A stretch of DNA of 45,883 nt from the NCBI GenBank assembly GCA_020247055.1, contig JADCJL010000070.1, forward strand, positions 1 through 45,883. The letters are read 5' to 3'. Made by a program: the position numbers and the translations under genes. Under the pieces are notes generated by a model, which searched no databases, was not told the DNA's origin, and saw only the letters and a list, made by a program, of their open reading frames with translations. Origin of the DNA: Acidobacteriaceae bacterium. Lineage in GTDB: Bacteria; Acidobacteriota; Terriglobia; Bryobacterales; Bryobacteraceae. Of this stretch, positions 1 to 9,197 are shown one piece after another (the first letter of the stretch is position 1; each line of letters starts with the position of its first letter).

Positions 1-1047
1 ATTGTGGTCGTCGTGGCGGCAGGGAACCTCGGGCGCACCGAGTCTTTGCGAAATCAGAGAAGACAAGTGTATCGGATCGATGGATACGGCACCATCGGTT
101 CGCCAGGCAACGACCCTTATGTCATTACCGTAGGGGCGGCCAATGACAAATTGACCTACTCCCTCGCCGACGATGTACTGGCTTCCTACAGCTCCAAGGG
201 CCCTACCGCCATTGACCGGATCGTTAAACCGGATTTGGTCGCCCCCGGCAATTGGGTCTCCGGCACCCGATCCGAGGGGGGCTCTCTCAACCTCGGCCCT
301 CCATCGAAAACACTCAGCGACGTGCTGAGCAATATCCCCAGCGAGGCTGCCGCCTGCCTATCAACCGGGAGCGCGTACAATCTTCCGCCCGTTTGGTGCA
401 TGCATATCTGGTATACCGGAACCGTGCCGATAAGCGTAAATACCGCGAACACCGGGCCATATATCCGGCTCAGTGGCACCAGCTTCTCCGCCCCGCTGGT
501 CTCCGGAGCCGCCGCGCTCCTCCTGGCCAAGACGCCCACCCTCTCCCCTGATGCCATCAAAGCACGGTTGATGAAAACGGCCCGCAAAAATGTCTTCCCC
601 GCCTCGACGACGTTTCTCTATACCAACCCCGCCCGCACCCAAGTCGTCAGGCCCGACCTGTTCACCGTCGGTGCCGGCTATCTGGACATCGCCGCCGCCA
701 TGAACAATACCAACCCGGTAACCGCTGGCAAGTTCGCCCTCTCCCCGACGGCAAACCCTTCGACGACGGGCTGCCCCAGCGGTCGGACCACGTGCATCAG
801 GGTAACGCACCCCGCTAATTCGCTCTTCACCACCTCCACGACCGCCACTTGGGGCTCTTCGCTGCTCTGGGGCGACTCCGTCCTCTGGGGTGACTCCGTT
901 GTCTGGGGCGATAGCCTCGTCTGGGGAGACAGGACCAGCAGTGGCTACAGCCTCCTCTGGGGTGACTCGGTCCTTTGGGGCGACTCCGTTCTCTGGGGCG
1001 ATACCTCCCTGTTCCCCTTCTCTGTCCTGGAAAACGGCGACAAATAA
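1..1047 (+). CDS. S8 family serine peptidase (subtilisin-like), 3' part
   Basis: The reading frame is open from base 1, so the gene begins upstream; the catalytic Asp and His regions are outside the window. The oxyanion-hole segment VVVAAGN opens the fragment and the nucleophile motif GTSFSAP is complete, with Ser encoded at 481-483. Together these identify the C-terminal half of a subtilase, a secreted or cell-surface endopeptidase. After the catalytic domain come about 60 residues of linker and a tail of WGDS-type hexapeptide repeats. The stop is TAA at 1045-1047, followed by a strong hairpin. Third codon positions here favour C on the top strand, unlike the G-rich plus-strand genes further right. 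The family call is secure; substrate and location are inferred. Confidence 0.93.
   Translation: MVVVVAAGNLGRTESLRNQRRQVYRIDGYGTIGSPGNDPYVITVGAANDKLTYSLADDVLASYSSKGPTAIDRIVKPDLVAPGNWVSGTRSEGGSLNLGPPSKTLSDVLSNIPSEAAACLSTGSAYNLPPVWCMHIWYTGTVPISVNTANTGPYIRLSGTSFSAPLVSGAAALLLAKTPTLSPDAIKARLMKTARKNVFPASTTFLYTNPARTQVVRPDLFTVGAGYLDIAAAMNNTNPVTAGKFALSPTANPSTTGCPSGRTTCIRVTHPANSLFTTSTTATWGSSLLWGDSVLWGDSVVWGDSLVWGDRTSSGYSLLWGDSVLWGDSVLWGDTSLFPFSVLENGDK
847..1010 (+). repeat. 18-bp coding repeats, WGDS hexapeptide tail
   Basis: About eight copies of a six-residue unit, (L/V)WGDS(V/L), run in frame at the C-terminus of the subtilase. They are interrupted once by RTSSGYS after the fourth WGD. At the DNA level the unit resembles CTCTGGGGCGACTCCGTC with synonymous differences between copies. 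Trp/Gly/Asp repeats of this kind occur at the ends of other bacterial subtilases; a role in anchoring or folding is a guess. Confidence 0.85.
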
Positions 1048-1068
1048 CCTGCTGTCGAGCAGCAAGAA

Positions 1069-1109
1069 CAGCCACAGCGGCCCACCCAACCGGGGGGCCG
1101 CTGTGGCTG
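1069..1109 (+). terminator. Hairpin after the subtilase gene
   Basis: A perfect 15-bp inverted repeat, CAGCCACAGCGGCCC (1069-1083) and GGGCCGCTGTGGCTG (1095-1109), encloses an 11-base loop and starts 22 bases after the stop codon. There is no T tract, so it may stabilise the mRNA end or terminate weakly rather than act as a classical intrinsic terminator. Confidence 0.6.
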
Positions 1110-1397
1110 CTTACCGCACCCATCCCCCCGCACCCATCCCCTCCCGCCCCTCTACCGGGTTTCCCTCTCGTAGCCCGCTTCTTGGAAAGACGGGACACCT
1201 CCTCGCGCATCCCTACAAGCGTTAACGGAAGGAGTGCCGACTCCCCTCTCGCACCGGCTCAGGCGGGAGTTTGGCCATCTGCAGCCAACGGAAGAGCGTT
1301 TGCTGGAGCCATGCGACCGGCAACAGAGCAGATCGACGCCGACCATGTTTGTACTAGCAGTTGCCTGGAGCGCAATACTGTGCAATCTTTTTTAGAC
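1110..1397. other. Non-coding spacer, nothing recognised
   Basis: No ORF here has convincing codon use or family resemblance. The frames crossing it are opened by high GC content and by the adjacent repeat array, whose 44-bp unit is not a multiple of three. Confidence 0.5.
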
Positions 1398-1661
1398 CCG
1401 CGCACAACGGCCTCGCTTCGGCCTGTGCGCTTTTTGGGGATCCGCGCACAACGGCCTCGCTTCGGCCTGTGCGCTTTTTGGGGATCCGCGCACAACGGCC
1501 TCGCTTCGGCCTGTGGGCTTTTTGGGGATCCGCGCACAACGGCCTCGCTTCGGCCCGTGGGCTTTTGGGGGATCCGCGCACAACGGCCTCGCTTCGGCCT
1601 GTGCGCTTTTGGGGGATCCGCGCACAACGGCCTCGCTTCGGCCTGTGCGCTTTTGCGGAAC
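1398..1661. repeat. Six tandem 44-bp terminator-like repeats
   Basis: Copies start at 1398, 1442, 1486, 1530, 1574 and 1618 and are almost identical. Each contains GCGCACA, then GGCC-TCGCTTC-GGCC, then TGTGCGC, which can fold into a two-part stem with a 2-base bulge. A run of four or five T and a G run ending in GGATC follow. Copies three and four differ in the 3' arm (TGTGGGC, CGTGGGC). A degenerate seventh start (CCCGCGCAACG) follows. The shape is that of an intrinsic terminator for plus-strand transcripts, repeated six times. Confidence 0.85.
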
Positions 1662-2041
1662 ACCCGCGCAACGTAGAGCGGCTGCGCGGAGTTCCGGAAG
1701 GCGCGGCCGCCGGTGATCGAAATGCGGGTGGAAGCCTGGCCGCGGGTCGATGGACGGATCCGGTGGGCGAAGGGGTTTATGCAGGGACGGGGGAGAGGAG
1801 AAGTTACTCGCCGCCGGAGTTAGGAGATTGGTCGGTGGGGACAACATGGGTGGAGCGGAGCCCGGTTCGGCTGGCGTTGGCTGCGCACGGGGAGCGGGGA
1901 CACGGCGGGGGCTGAGTGTGCGGGAGATGCAGCGGGTGGGGACCCTGTCCTGGCGACCGGCTGATCGCGATAGTGGGGGACGGGGCGCGGCGGCCGAGGT
2001 TTGCAGAAGACCACCGTGGCGAACTCCAGGAGGGGGCGGGG
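1662..2041. other. Non-coding spacer after the repeat array
   Basis: This G-rich sequence lies between the repeat array and the end of the lipoprotein gene. I see no supported gene, no clear promoter and no RNA gene in it. Confidence 0.5.
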
Positions 2042-2470
2042 TTACCGTACGATCCGGCCGAAGAGCTGGCCACCGCGGCCGGGGCCGAGCCAGGTGCCGG
2101 CGTACTGATCCTGGTAGAGCACGACACGCGCCGAGTATGGCCCTCCGGGCAGGGCTACACCGGTGAGCTGGATCATCGGGGTGTCGCCCGCCCATTCGAT
2201 GGTGACCGGTACCGGCAGCGGCCACTCCCGTTCGCCCAGCTTCATGCGCGTGCGGAGCAGCCAGGTGTGGCCGGCCAGCTTCGTCATGCCGTCGATGGAG
2301 TAGCGCTCTTCGGCCGAGAGGCCCGGCTTTTTCCAGGTGGTGGAATGGCCCACGAGCGCCGCCCCGTTGAGCATGGCCGTCAGTTGGGCATCCAACTGTT
2401 GCTGCGGCGTGGCGACGCGGCTGGCCCCGCAGCTGGTCAGGATCAACAAAACGCCCAGCAGTTTGTTCAT
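2042..2470 (-). CDS. Small lipoprotein of unknown function
   Basis: The product has 142 residues and begins with a lipoprotein signal: Met-Asn-Lys, a hydrophobic stretch, then LILTSCG with the lipobox Cys near residue 14. It is therefore expected to be lipid-anchored in the envelope. The mature part is a single mixed alpha/beta domain with WAGDTPMIQLTG in the middle; I recognise no family. Its start overlaps the stop of the upstream MFS gene by four bases (ATGA), so the two are co-transcribed and translationally coupled, and a role linked to the transporter is possible. Confidence 0.75.
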   Translation of the reverse strand: MNKLLGVLLILTSCGASRVATPQQQLDAQLTAMLNGAALVGHSTTWKKPGLSAEERYSIDGMTKLAGHTWLLRTRMKLGEREWPLPVPVTIEWAGDTPMIQLTGVALPGGPYSARVVLYQDQYAGTWLGPGRGGQLFGRIVR

Positions 2471-3633
2471 GCCGGCATCCTAACCCGCCAGCAGGCCAGA
2501 CCCAAAGCGGCGGTCAACCCAGCCAGCACCCGGAACATGCCGTCGTAGGAGCCGGTCCGTTCGAGGGCCGCGGCGAGCAGAACGGGCCCTACGGCGGAGG
2601 CGATGACGGTCATCATCTGCGCCGCGCCCTGGATCCGGCCGAGTTCGACCCGGCCAAAGACGGAACTCCAGACGGAGAAGAAGACTACCGTCACGACGCC
2701 GCCGGCTACCCCCATCGCCACGCCGTAGCCGATGACCCCGGTTAGCGTGGTCACTTCGGGCAGCGCCGCCAGCGCGACGGCCAGCCCGCCCATACCCAGG
2801 CCCATCAGCCGCTGGATGGGCCAACGCATGGCCAGCCAGCCGCCGCCGAAGTTGGCGAGTAAGCCGAGCAGGGTGCTGACGACGAGGACCATCTGGTAGA
2901 CATTGGCGTCGAAGCCGCGCTGTTCGAGAATGGACTGATTGAACAGGGCGATGCCCGAATAGACGAGGCCGAACATGGCGCTGGCGAGTCCGAACACCCA
3001 GAAAGCCGGGGTGCGGAGCGCGTCGCGGAAGCGCATGCCGCCGGTGGCGCCGGCGAGTTCCGGTTCGGCGGGCGGGGCCTCGCGCACGGCGGCCCAGGCG
3101 AGCGGGGCGAACAGGGCGACGAGCACGCCGCCGACGCCCAGCCAGGCGGGTCGCCAGCCGTAGCGCAGGACGGCCTGGCCGACGGCGGGGAAGGCGGCGA
3201 TGAACCCGATGCCCACGAGCAGCGCGTAGATCCCCATGGCGAAGTTGATGCGGCGGGCGAACCACTTTCCGGCCACGGCCAGACTGACGACCGAAAGAGC
3301 GCTCTGGCCGAAGCCACGGGTGAGGGTGATGGTGACGGCCAGCACGGCGACGCTGGTGGCGCCGGCCATGACCAGCACGGTGAGTCCGAGCAGGAGGAGC
3401 AGGGCCGTCATGACGCCGCGGGCACCCCAACGGTCGACGAGGCGGCCGCAGGGGATGTTGCAGGCGGCGCCGAGCAGGGTGGCCCAGAGGTTGATGGTGG
3501 CGTAGGTGATCCGGTCGAGGCCGAAGTCGCGCAGGAGCGGTTCGGTGACGAGTCCCAACCCCTGCGTCCGCCCCGGCAGGGTGCCCACCATGGCCAACGC
3601 CGCCATGCCTAAAACGAGCCAGCCACGATCCAT
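2467..3633 (-). CDS. MFS transporter
   Basis: The product is 388 residues, the usual size for a 12-helix major facilitator. The N-terminus is GWLVLGMAALAMVGTLPGRTQ. The conserved loop between helices 2 and 3 is present as GRLVDRWGARG, and a second similar loop lies in the C-terminal half. It is an inner-membrane secondary transporter for an unidentified small molecule. The gene is the first of a two-gene unit with the lipoprotein. No ribosome-binding site precedes the ATG; instead TACGAT lies exactly six bases upstream, consistent with a leaderless mRNA. The family is secure, the substrate unknown. Confidence 0.9.
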   Translation of the reverse strand: MDRGWLVLGMAALAMVGTLPGRTQGLGLVTEPLLRDFGLDRITYATINLWATLLGAACNIPCGRLVDRWGARGVMTALLLLLGLTVLVMAGATSVAVLAVTITLTRGFGQSALSVVSLAVAGKWFARRINFAMGIYALLVGIGFIAAFPAVGQAVLRYGWRPAWLGVGGVLVALFAPLAWAAVREAPPAEPELAGATGGMRFRDALRTPAFWVFGLASAMFGLVYSGIALFNQSILEQRGFDANVYQMVLVVSTLLGLLANFGGGWLAMRWPIQRLMGLGMGGLAVALAALPEVTTLTGVIGYGVAMGVAGGVVTVVFFSVWSSVFGRVELGRIQGAAQMMTVIASAVGPVLLAAALERTGSYDGMFRVLAGLTAALGLACWRVRMPA

Positions 3634-3639
3634 GCAACA

Positions 3640-3645
3640 ATCGTA
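3640..3645 (-). promoter_or_regulatory. -10 element TACGAT, leaderless start
   Basis: On the minus strand TACGAT is followed by six bases (TGTTGC) and then the ATG of the MFS gene. Transcription would begin at or next to the start codon. No clear -35 element is visible. Confidence 0.45.
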
Positions 3646-3650
3646 GCCCA

Positions 3651-4016
3651 GTGCTTTGGACCATTCGCATGAGCGCCCTGCTCTACGCCGTTGTTCTGCT
3701 GCTCCGCCGCCGGCACCCCGGCGCGGCGCGGTGGCTTTCGGGGGCGGCGTACGTACTTTACCTGGCCCATGTTTACCTGGCGTTTGACCAGCGCTACGGG
3801 TGGAGCCACGCGGCGGCGTATGCCGAGACGGCGCGGCAGACGCGGGAGCTGTTTGGCCTGGACTGGGGCGGCGGCATTTACTGGAACTACGCTTTCACGC
3901 TGCTCTGGCCGCTCGATATTCTGTTTCCAGGCCGCGCGTGGTCGGGGTGGCTGCACGGATTTTTGATCTTCATGTTCGTGAACGGCGTTTTTGTTTTCGG
4001 CAAGTGGTGGCGGTAG
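3651..4016 (+). CDS. Small integral membrane protein, unknown
   Basis: The product has 121 residues from GTG at 3651 (an ATG at 3669 is possible) and three to four hydrophobic segments: about residues 8-18, 28-45, 75-92 and 98-115. It contains YVLYLAHVYLAFDQRYGW and ends in an aromatic, basic FGKWWR. The segment between helices two and three (SHAAAYAETARQTRELFGLDWGGG) is polar and would face one side of the membrane. It is divergent from the MFS gene with only 17 bases between starts, and its stop lies four bases from the end of the broken receptor gene. I do not recognise a family. Confidence 0.65.
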   Translation: MLWTIRMSALLYAVVLLLRRRHPGAARWLSGAAYVLYLAHVYLAFDQRYGWSHAAAYAETARQTRELFGLDWGGGIYWNYAFTLLWPLDILFPGRAWSGWLHGFLIFMFVNGVFVFGKWWR

Positions 4017-4020
4017 CGGC

Positions 4021-7000
4021 TCAGAAAGAGTATTTGAGGGCGAACTGGATCTGCCGGAGCTGGCTGGTGGAGCGGATGCGGCCGAAGGCGGCATTGGGGG
4101 CCGCGCCCTGGGTTCCCCACGCGGCCGAGGGGCGGCCCCAGGCGGGGTGGTTCGGGGCGTTGAACATCTCCATGCGGAACTGGAGGGTGTGGGCTTCGTG
4201 GATTTTGAAATCCTTCATGGCGGAGAAGTCGACGTTCCAGTTGGACGGGGCGCGGAGGGCGTTGCGGGCGCAGTTGCCGAACTGTCCGGCGGTGACGTTA
4301 GTGAAGGCTTCGCGGACGAAGTAGCGGTCCGGATGGGGCGTGCTTGCAACGGGGTTGACGCCGGAGACACAGTTGAGGCGGTTCGAGTGGGGGAAGCCGG
4401 CGCCCATGCCGGCGGAGTCCCAGGATTCGGGGTTGATGGGGGTGCCGCTTTGGAGGTTGGTGATGGTGGAGAGCTGCCAGCCGCCGACGACGGCGTCGGC
4501 GAGGGCGCTGTTGTTGAGCAGGCGCTGTCCTTTGCCGAAGGGGAGGTTGTAGAGGAGGGAGACGACGAGGCGCTGGGGCACGTCGAAGCCGGCGTAGGAG
4601 TAGTCGCAGGAGCGGCAGCGGGGGTTCATCAGGGTGAAGTCGGAGCCGGTGCCGCGAATGGCGGAGTTTTCGTCGAGGGCTTTGGACCAGGTGTAGCTGA
4701 ACATGGCGGTCATGCGGCTGGTGAGACGCTGGGTGAGTTTGGCGGAGAAGGCGTTGTAGTTGCCGATGCCGTCGCCGTTGAGGAACTGAATGCCGTGCCA
4801 TTCGGGATAGGGTTCGCGGGCGTCGAAGGGGGTGATGCCGGGGAGGGGGGCGTTGGCGTTGATGAGGTAGTTGATGCGGCGGCTGACGTTGCCGGTGTAG
4901 CCGACTTCGAGGACGGAGGATTCCGACAGGGTGCGCTGGACGTTGAGGAGGTACTGGAGGGAGTACGTGGTGCGGAGGTTGTTGTCGGCGCCCCAGGTGA
5001 GGCCGGGGGCGAAGCGGACGGGGAGTTGGGCGGTGTTGATGTAGTTGGAGTAGGAGAGGGTGGGGACGGCCTGGAGGTCGATGACGGGGTTGGCGCGGCC
5101 GCCGGCGGCGCGGCTCATATCGAAGATGGAGTTTTTGCTTTCCTGGGCGAAGAAGACGCCGCCGCCGGTGCGGATGGACCATTTGGCGGAGGGGCTATAG
5201 GCGATGCCGAGGCGGGGGGCGAAGTTATTGCGGTCGGTCGTGATGAGGCGGTTGCCGAGGCGGCCGTCGCGGGCGAGTTGGACGGGTCCGGTGAAGCGGA
5301 AGGCGAGATCTTCGTAGAAGTCGCCGGTGCCGGTGCGGACGAAGACGGGATGGAGGTTGGGGTCGGCGACGTTGGCGACGGAGGGGAGGGGCTGGCGGAG
5401 TTGGAAGTTGGGCTGGAGGCCGAACTTATCGAGGAGGGGTTGGGCGAGTTCGTAGCGGAGGCCGAGGCTGAGGGTGAGTTTGCGGGAGAGTTTGTAGGTA
5501 TCGTCGAGGTAGAAGGCGATTTCGCTGTTGCGGAAGTCGCCGCGGGCGAGGGCGACGGCGGCTTCGATGACGCTGGGGGCGCCGAGGAGGAGGTCGGCGC
5601 CGTTGTAGCCGCCGGCGAGGGTGTTGCCGTTGCCGGTGAAGGAGCCGTTGTGGGTGAAGCGGCCGCGGGCGAATTCGTTGCCGATTTGGAGGAACTGGTT
5701 GTAGCGGTATTCGCCGCCCATGCGGAGGGAGTGTTTGCCGATGATCCAGGAGAAGTTATTGACGGCCTGGTAGATTTTGTTGTCGATGGTGAAGGGGCCG
5801 TTGGCGTCGTTGCCGAAGCTGCTGAGGGTGCTGCCGGCCATGCTGATGTTGGGGACGCCCCAGGAGTTGGGGTCGGTAACTTTGATGGGGGTGTTGAGGC
5901 GTTCGTTGACGTTTTCGACGGCGGCGAGTTCCTGGCTGATGTTATTGAACAGGGTGTTGTAGCCGAAGCGGAATTCGTTGACTTTGGAGGAGGACAGGAC
6001 GCGGGTATTCGAGAGGACCCACTGGCCGGCGCGGGTGTAGAGGCCGGTGCCGTTCTTTTGGACGCCGGGGGTGATGGTGAGTTCGTCGGTCCAGGAGTAG
6101 CGTCCGAACCATTGGGAGTTGGCGTTTTCGTTGAAGTCGATGCGGCCGGTGAACTGGTCCTTGTCGACGGGGGTTTTGGCGGTCCACTGGTGGTTGCGGT
6201 TGGGGAGGCCGGTTTGGGGGAGGTTGGGGAGGGGGGCGAAGTTATCGATGAGGTATTTGGCGCCGGGGTTGATGCGGGAGGCGGGGATGCGATTGCCGGC
6301 GAAGGGGGTGGAGGTGACGGTGAAGCCGGAGAAGTCGCCGGCGCGCATTTCGGGGGTCATGGTGGTGAAGAAGCTGGGAACGGAGCGGCGGGATTTGAAG
6401 CCTTCGTAGTTGGCCATGAAGAAGATGCGGTCTTTGCCGTTGAAGAGTTTGGGGATGACGATGGGGCCGGAGAGGGTGCCGCCGTACTGATTCTGGCGGT
6501 AGGGGGCTTTGAGGGGGGCGGTTTGGGTGGGGCTTTCGGGATCCTTGAAGAAGTAGGGTCGGGCGTCGGGTTTGTCGTTGCGGAGGAACTCGAACAGGGC
6601 GCCGTGGTATTGGTTGGAGCCGCCTTTGGTGGAGACGTTAATCTGGCCGGCACCGCGGCCGAATTCGGCGGGGTAGATACCGGTTTGGACCTTGAACTCC
6701 TGGAGGGCTTCGACGGAGGGGAGGACGATGTAGAGATTGAAGTTGATGTCGGTGTTGGTGATGCCATCGAGGGTGTAGTTACTCCAGGCGGAGCGGGCGC
6801 CGCCTAGGCGGCCTGGTTGAAGCCGATATTCACATAGGGGGAGAGTCCGACGAGGCTAAAGAAGTTTCGGCCATTGAGGGGAAGTTCCGTGATGCGTTTT
6901 TGTTCGATGACGGAGCCGACGGTGGCGTCTTCGGTAGAGAGCAGAGGGAGGCGGCTGGAAACTTCGAAGACTTCGCTGACCTAGCCGATTTCGAGGTTGA

Positions 7001-7274
7001 AATCGACGCGGGCGGCTTGCTGGACCTGGAGTTCGACATTGGCGCGGCTGGCGGATTTGAAGCCGGGTTTTTCGGCTTTGACTTCGTAGAGGCCGGAGAC
7101 GAGGGCGGGGATGGAGTAGACACCGTCTTCGTTGGTGGTGGCGTTGCGGACGCCGTTGGTGGCGGTATTGCGGACGGTAATTGCCGCACCGGCGACGACG
7201 TCTCCAGTTAGGGAGCCGAAGGTTTGTGCCGAAAGGGAGGCAGTAAGAAGAAGGCAGGCGAGGACAAGACGCAT
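4021..7274 (-). pseudogene. Oar-type TonB-dependent receptor, broken gene
   Basis: From ATG at 7272-7274 the frame encodes a signal peptide (MRLVLACLLLTASLSAQ) and a carboxypeptidase-regulatory-like beta-sandwich, then meets TAG at 6981-6983 after FNLEIG. Reading on in the same frame gives [14 protein letters not shown] and [12 protein letters not shown], the expected plug region, up to a second TAG near 6806. A single-base frameshift around 6812-6820 then restores [15 protein letters not shown], and the frame stays open to 4021. The C-terminal block alone (from Met at 6417) has 798 residues and ends in ALKYSF, the aromatic terminus of an outer-membrane barrel. The intact paralogue at 13884-17303 shows the expected layout. 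The codons otherwise look functional, so the gene is recently inactivated, programmed, or affected by sequencing error. Confidence 0.8.
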
Positions 7275-7352
7275 GGTAACTCTTCGGGTTGGACTTCTTG
7301 ACTTCGTGATTCTACACAAAGTGTTTGTCCGGTGCGGAGGATAGGCGCTGCG

Positions 7353-9194
7353 TTAGCGAACCGGAATTTCGAGCGCGTTGCTTTCGCTGCCGCCGGCGGT
7401 GACGGTGAGCTTGACCCAGCCGTGGACGGGAGGGACTTGAAAGTTGATCTGGTTGACGCCCCAGAGGCCGGGCGCGAGGCCGGCGAATTGGACCGTTGCC
7501 GCGAGGCCGCCGACGCGGACGAGGACCGGGGATTCGAGGGTGGACAGGGGGATGGCGGCGGCGCGCTGGCCGTAGGCGGGCGGTTGGCTCACCTTGCCGA
7601 GGCCGGTGCCGTAGAGGGAGAGCCACTCGCCGGGGATGGCCGGGTGGGTTTCGTCGACCAGGGCGCCGTCGGCGTGGACGGCGGCCGCCAGGAGGCGGGA
7701 ATCTCTGGGGACGGAGAACAGGCCGGGGGCGGCGGGCCGGGCGGTGAGGGTGGCGGAGAGTTCGCCGGCGGGGGTGCGGATGGCCAGGGGGCCGGTGGGC
7801 GGGGCGTCGGCGGGGAGTTGGGCATTGAGTTGGAGACGCGAGGCGTAGAGGAGCCCGACGGGTTTACCGGCGAGCGTGACGCTGGCGTCGGCCAGATCCC
7901 AGGGCAGGATGGCGCCGCTGGCGGCGGCTTCGCCTACCGACAGGTTCCACCCGAGCAGCGAGATGAGGCCGCCGGGGGCGACATCGGGTGTGAAGGAGGC
8001 GGCGTTGACGATGCCGGATGGGAGGAGGAGGGGGGTGGCGGTGAGGGTGGTGAGGTCGAACTGCTCTCCGCGGGCGTCGATGGCCTGGATGGTCAGGCGG
8101 CGGGGGTCGGCCTGGATGCGGAGGAAGTGGCTGGCGCCCGCGTTGTGGACGACAAACGGGGCGTCGCCTGGGGGGTAGAGCTGGGAGCCGCCGCCGCCTG
8201 TCGTGACGTAAACCGTTCCGGCGGGGCCAGGGCTGAACTGGCCGTAGCGCCGGGCCTGGGTGCGCTGGTAGATATGTTCGTGGCCGGCGAGTACGAGTTG
8301 CACGCCGTGGCGCTCGAGGATGGGGGTGATGTGGCGGGCGACGAGGGCGCACACCGGATCGTGAAGCTTGGCGGCGGAGGTGGGGAAGGGGGGGTGGTGG
8401 ACGGCGACGATGCGCCAGGGCTTGCGGGTGGCGGCGAGGTCCTGTTCGAGCCACTGCAGCATGGCGCCGCTGCCGGCGAGAGCGGCGAGGAGGGAGTGGT
8501 TCGTGTCGAGGACGGTGAAGTGGACGGGTCCCCAATCGAAGGAGTAGTAGCGGCCCTGGCCGCCGGCATCGACGGTGCCGGTGGGGACGCGGAAGAGGGT
8601 GCGGTAGGCGAAGGCATCCTGGAACTCGTAGTCGTGATTGCCGGGGACGGGGAAGAGGGCCATGCGGGTGAGCAGATCCGGGTAGATGGCAAAGAACGCT
8701 TCGGCGAACTGGCGGAAGGTGCCTTCCCAGTAGGCGAGGTCGCCGAGGTGAAGGGCGAACTGGGCGGGTTCGCGACCGAGCAGGGCGGCGAGTTGGCGTT
8801 GGGGCGGGCCGCCGTCGCCGCTGTCGCCGAAGACGACGAAGTTTGCCGTTTGCTCGCCGGGTGTTTGAAACGAGAGGGGGCGGCTGGGGTTGACGGGGAG
8901 GCCGTCGAGGGTGACCTGGTAGCGGTGGGTTTGGCCGGGGGGGAGGTTGAGGAGCTCGGCGCGATGGAGGTAGAGCGGGGCGGGCAGGTGGGAGGCGGCG
9001 GGGGAGATGGTTTCGACGATGGAGGGCACGGGTACGCCGTCGGGCAGGAGCCGGACGGCGCCGGCGCCGGTGCTGCCGAGCGTGGCCCATTGGACGACGG
9101 CGCGGTGCGGCGAGACGTCCTGCACGTAAGGCCCGAGCCAGGGCTGGGCGGGGAGGGGGAGGGCGAGGCAGAGGGTGAGGAGGGGGAGGCGCAT
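7353..9194 (-). CDS. Secreted purple-acid-phosphatase-like metallophosphoesterase with Solibacter C-terminal domain
   Basis: The 613-residue product has a signal peptide (1-17) and a fibronectin-III-like N-terminal domain typical of purple acid phosphatases (about 18-112). A calcineurin-like phosphoesterase domain follows with all metal motifs: GDSGDGG at 123-129, LGDLAYW at 150-156, PGNHDYE at 184-190, HHPPF at 266-270 and GHEH at 304-307. It should hydrolyse phosphomonoesters outside the cytoplasm using a dinuclear metal centre. From about residue 393 (GIVNAASFTPDVAPGG) it carries the roughly 215-residue Solibacter C-terminal domain, a beta-rich module on many exported proteins of this group. 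It lies three bases after the CotH-like gene and is probably co-transcribed with it. Confidence 0.9.
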   Translation of the reverse strand: MRLPLLTLCLALPLPAQPWLGPYVQDVSPHRAVVQWATLGSTGAGAVRLLPDGVPVPSIVETISPAASHLPAPLYLHRAELLNLPPGQTHRYQVTLDGLPVNPSRPLSFQTPGEQTANFVVFGDSGDGGPPQRQLAALLGREPAQFALHLGDLAYWEGTFRQFAEAFFAIYPDLLTRMALFPVPGNHDYEFQDAFAYRTLFRVPTGTVDAGGQGRYYSFDWGPVHFTVLDTNHSLLAALAGSGAMLQWLEQDLAATRKPWRIVAVHHPPFPTSAAKLHDPVCALVARHITPILERHGVQLVLAGHEHIYQRTQARRYGQFSPGPAGTVYVTTGGGGSQLYPPGDAPFVVHNAGASHFLRIQADPRRLTIQAIDARGEQFDLTTLTATPLLLPSGIVNAASFTPDVAPGGLISLLGWNLSVGEAAASGAILPWDLADASVTLAGKPVGLLYASRLQLNAQLPADAPPTGPLAIRTPAGELSATLTARPAAPGLFSVPRDSRLLAAAVHADGALVDETHPAIPGEWLSLYGTGLGKVSQPPAYGQRAAAIPLSTLESPVLVRVGGLAATVQFAGLAPGLWGVNQINFQVPPVHGWVKLTVTAGGSESNALEIPVR

Positions 9195-9197
9195 GGG

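Noticed and set aside
1398-1661. CRISPR array
   Set aside because: The units are contiguous with no unique spacers, contain internal stems with T runs, and no cas genes are near.
1259-1676. Repetitive open frames across the 44-bp repeats on both strands
   Set aside because: All frames are open because the unit lacks stops and its length is not a multiple of three. Peptides are simple repeats with no start signals.
3991-6807. A 938-codon plus-strand open frame opposite the broken receptor
   Set aside because: Gly/Val/Glu-rich shadow. The minus strand shows plug and barrel motifs, although interrupted.
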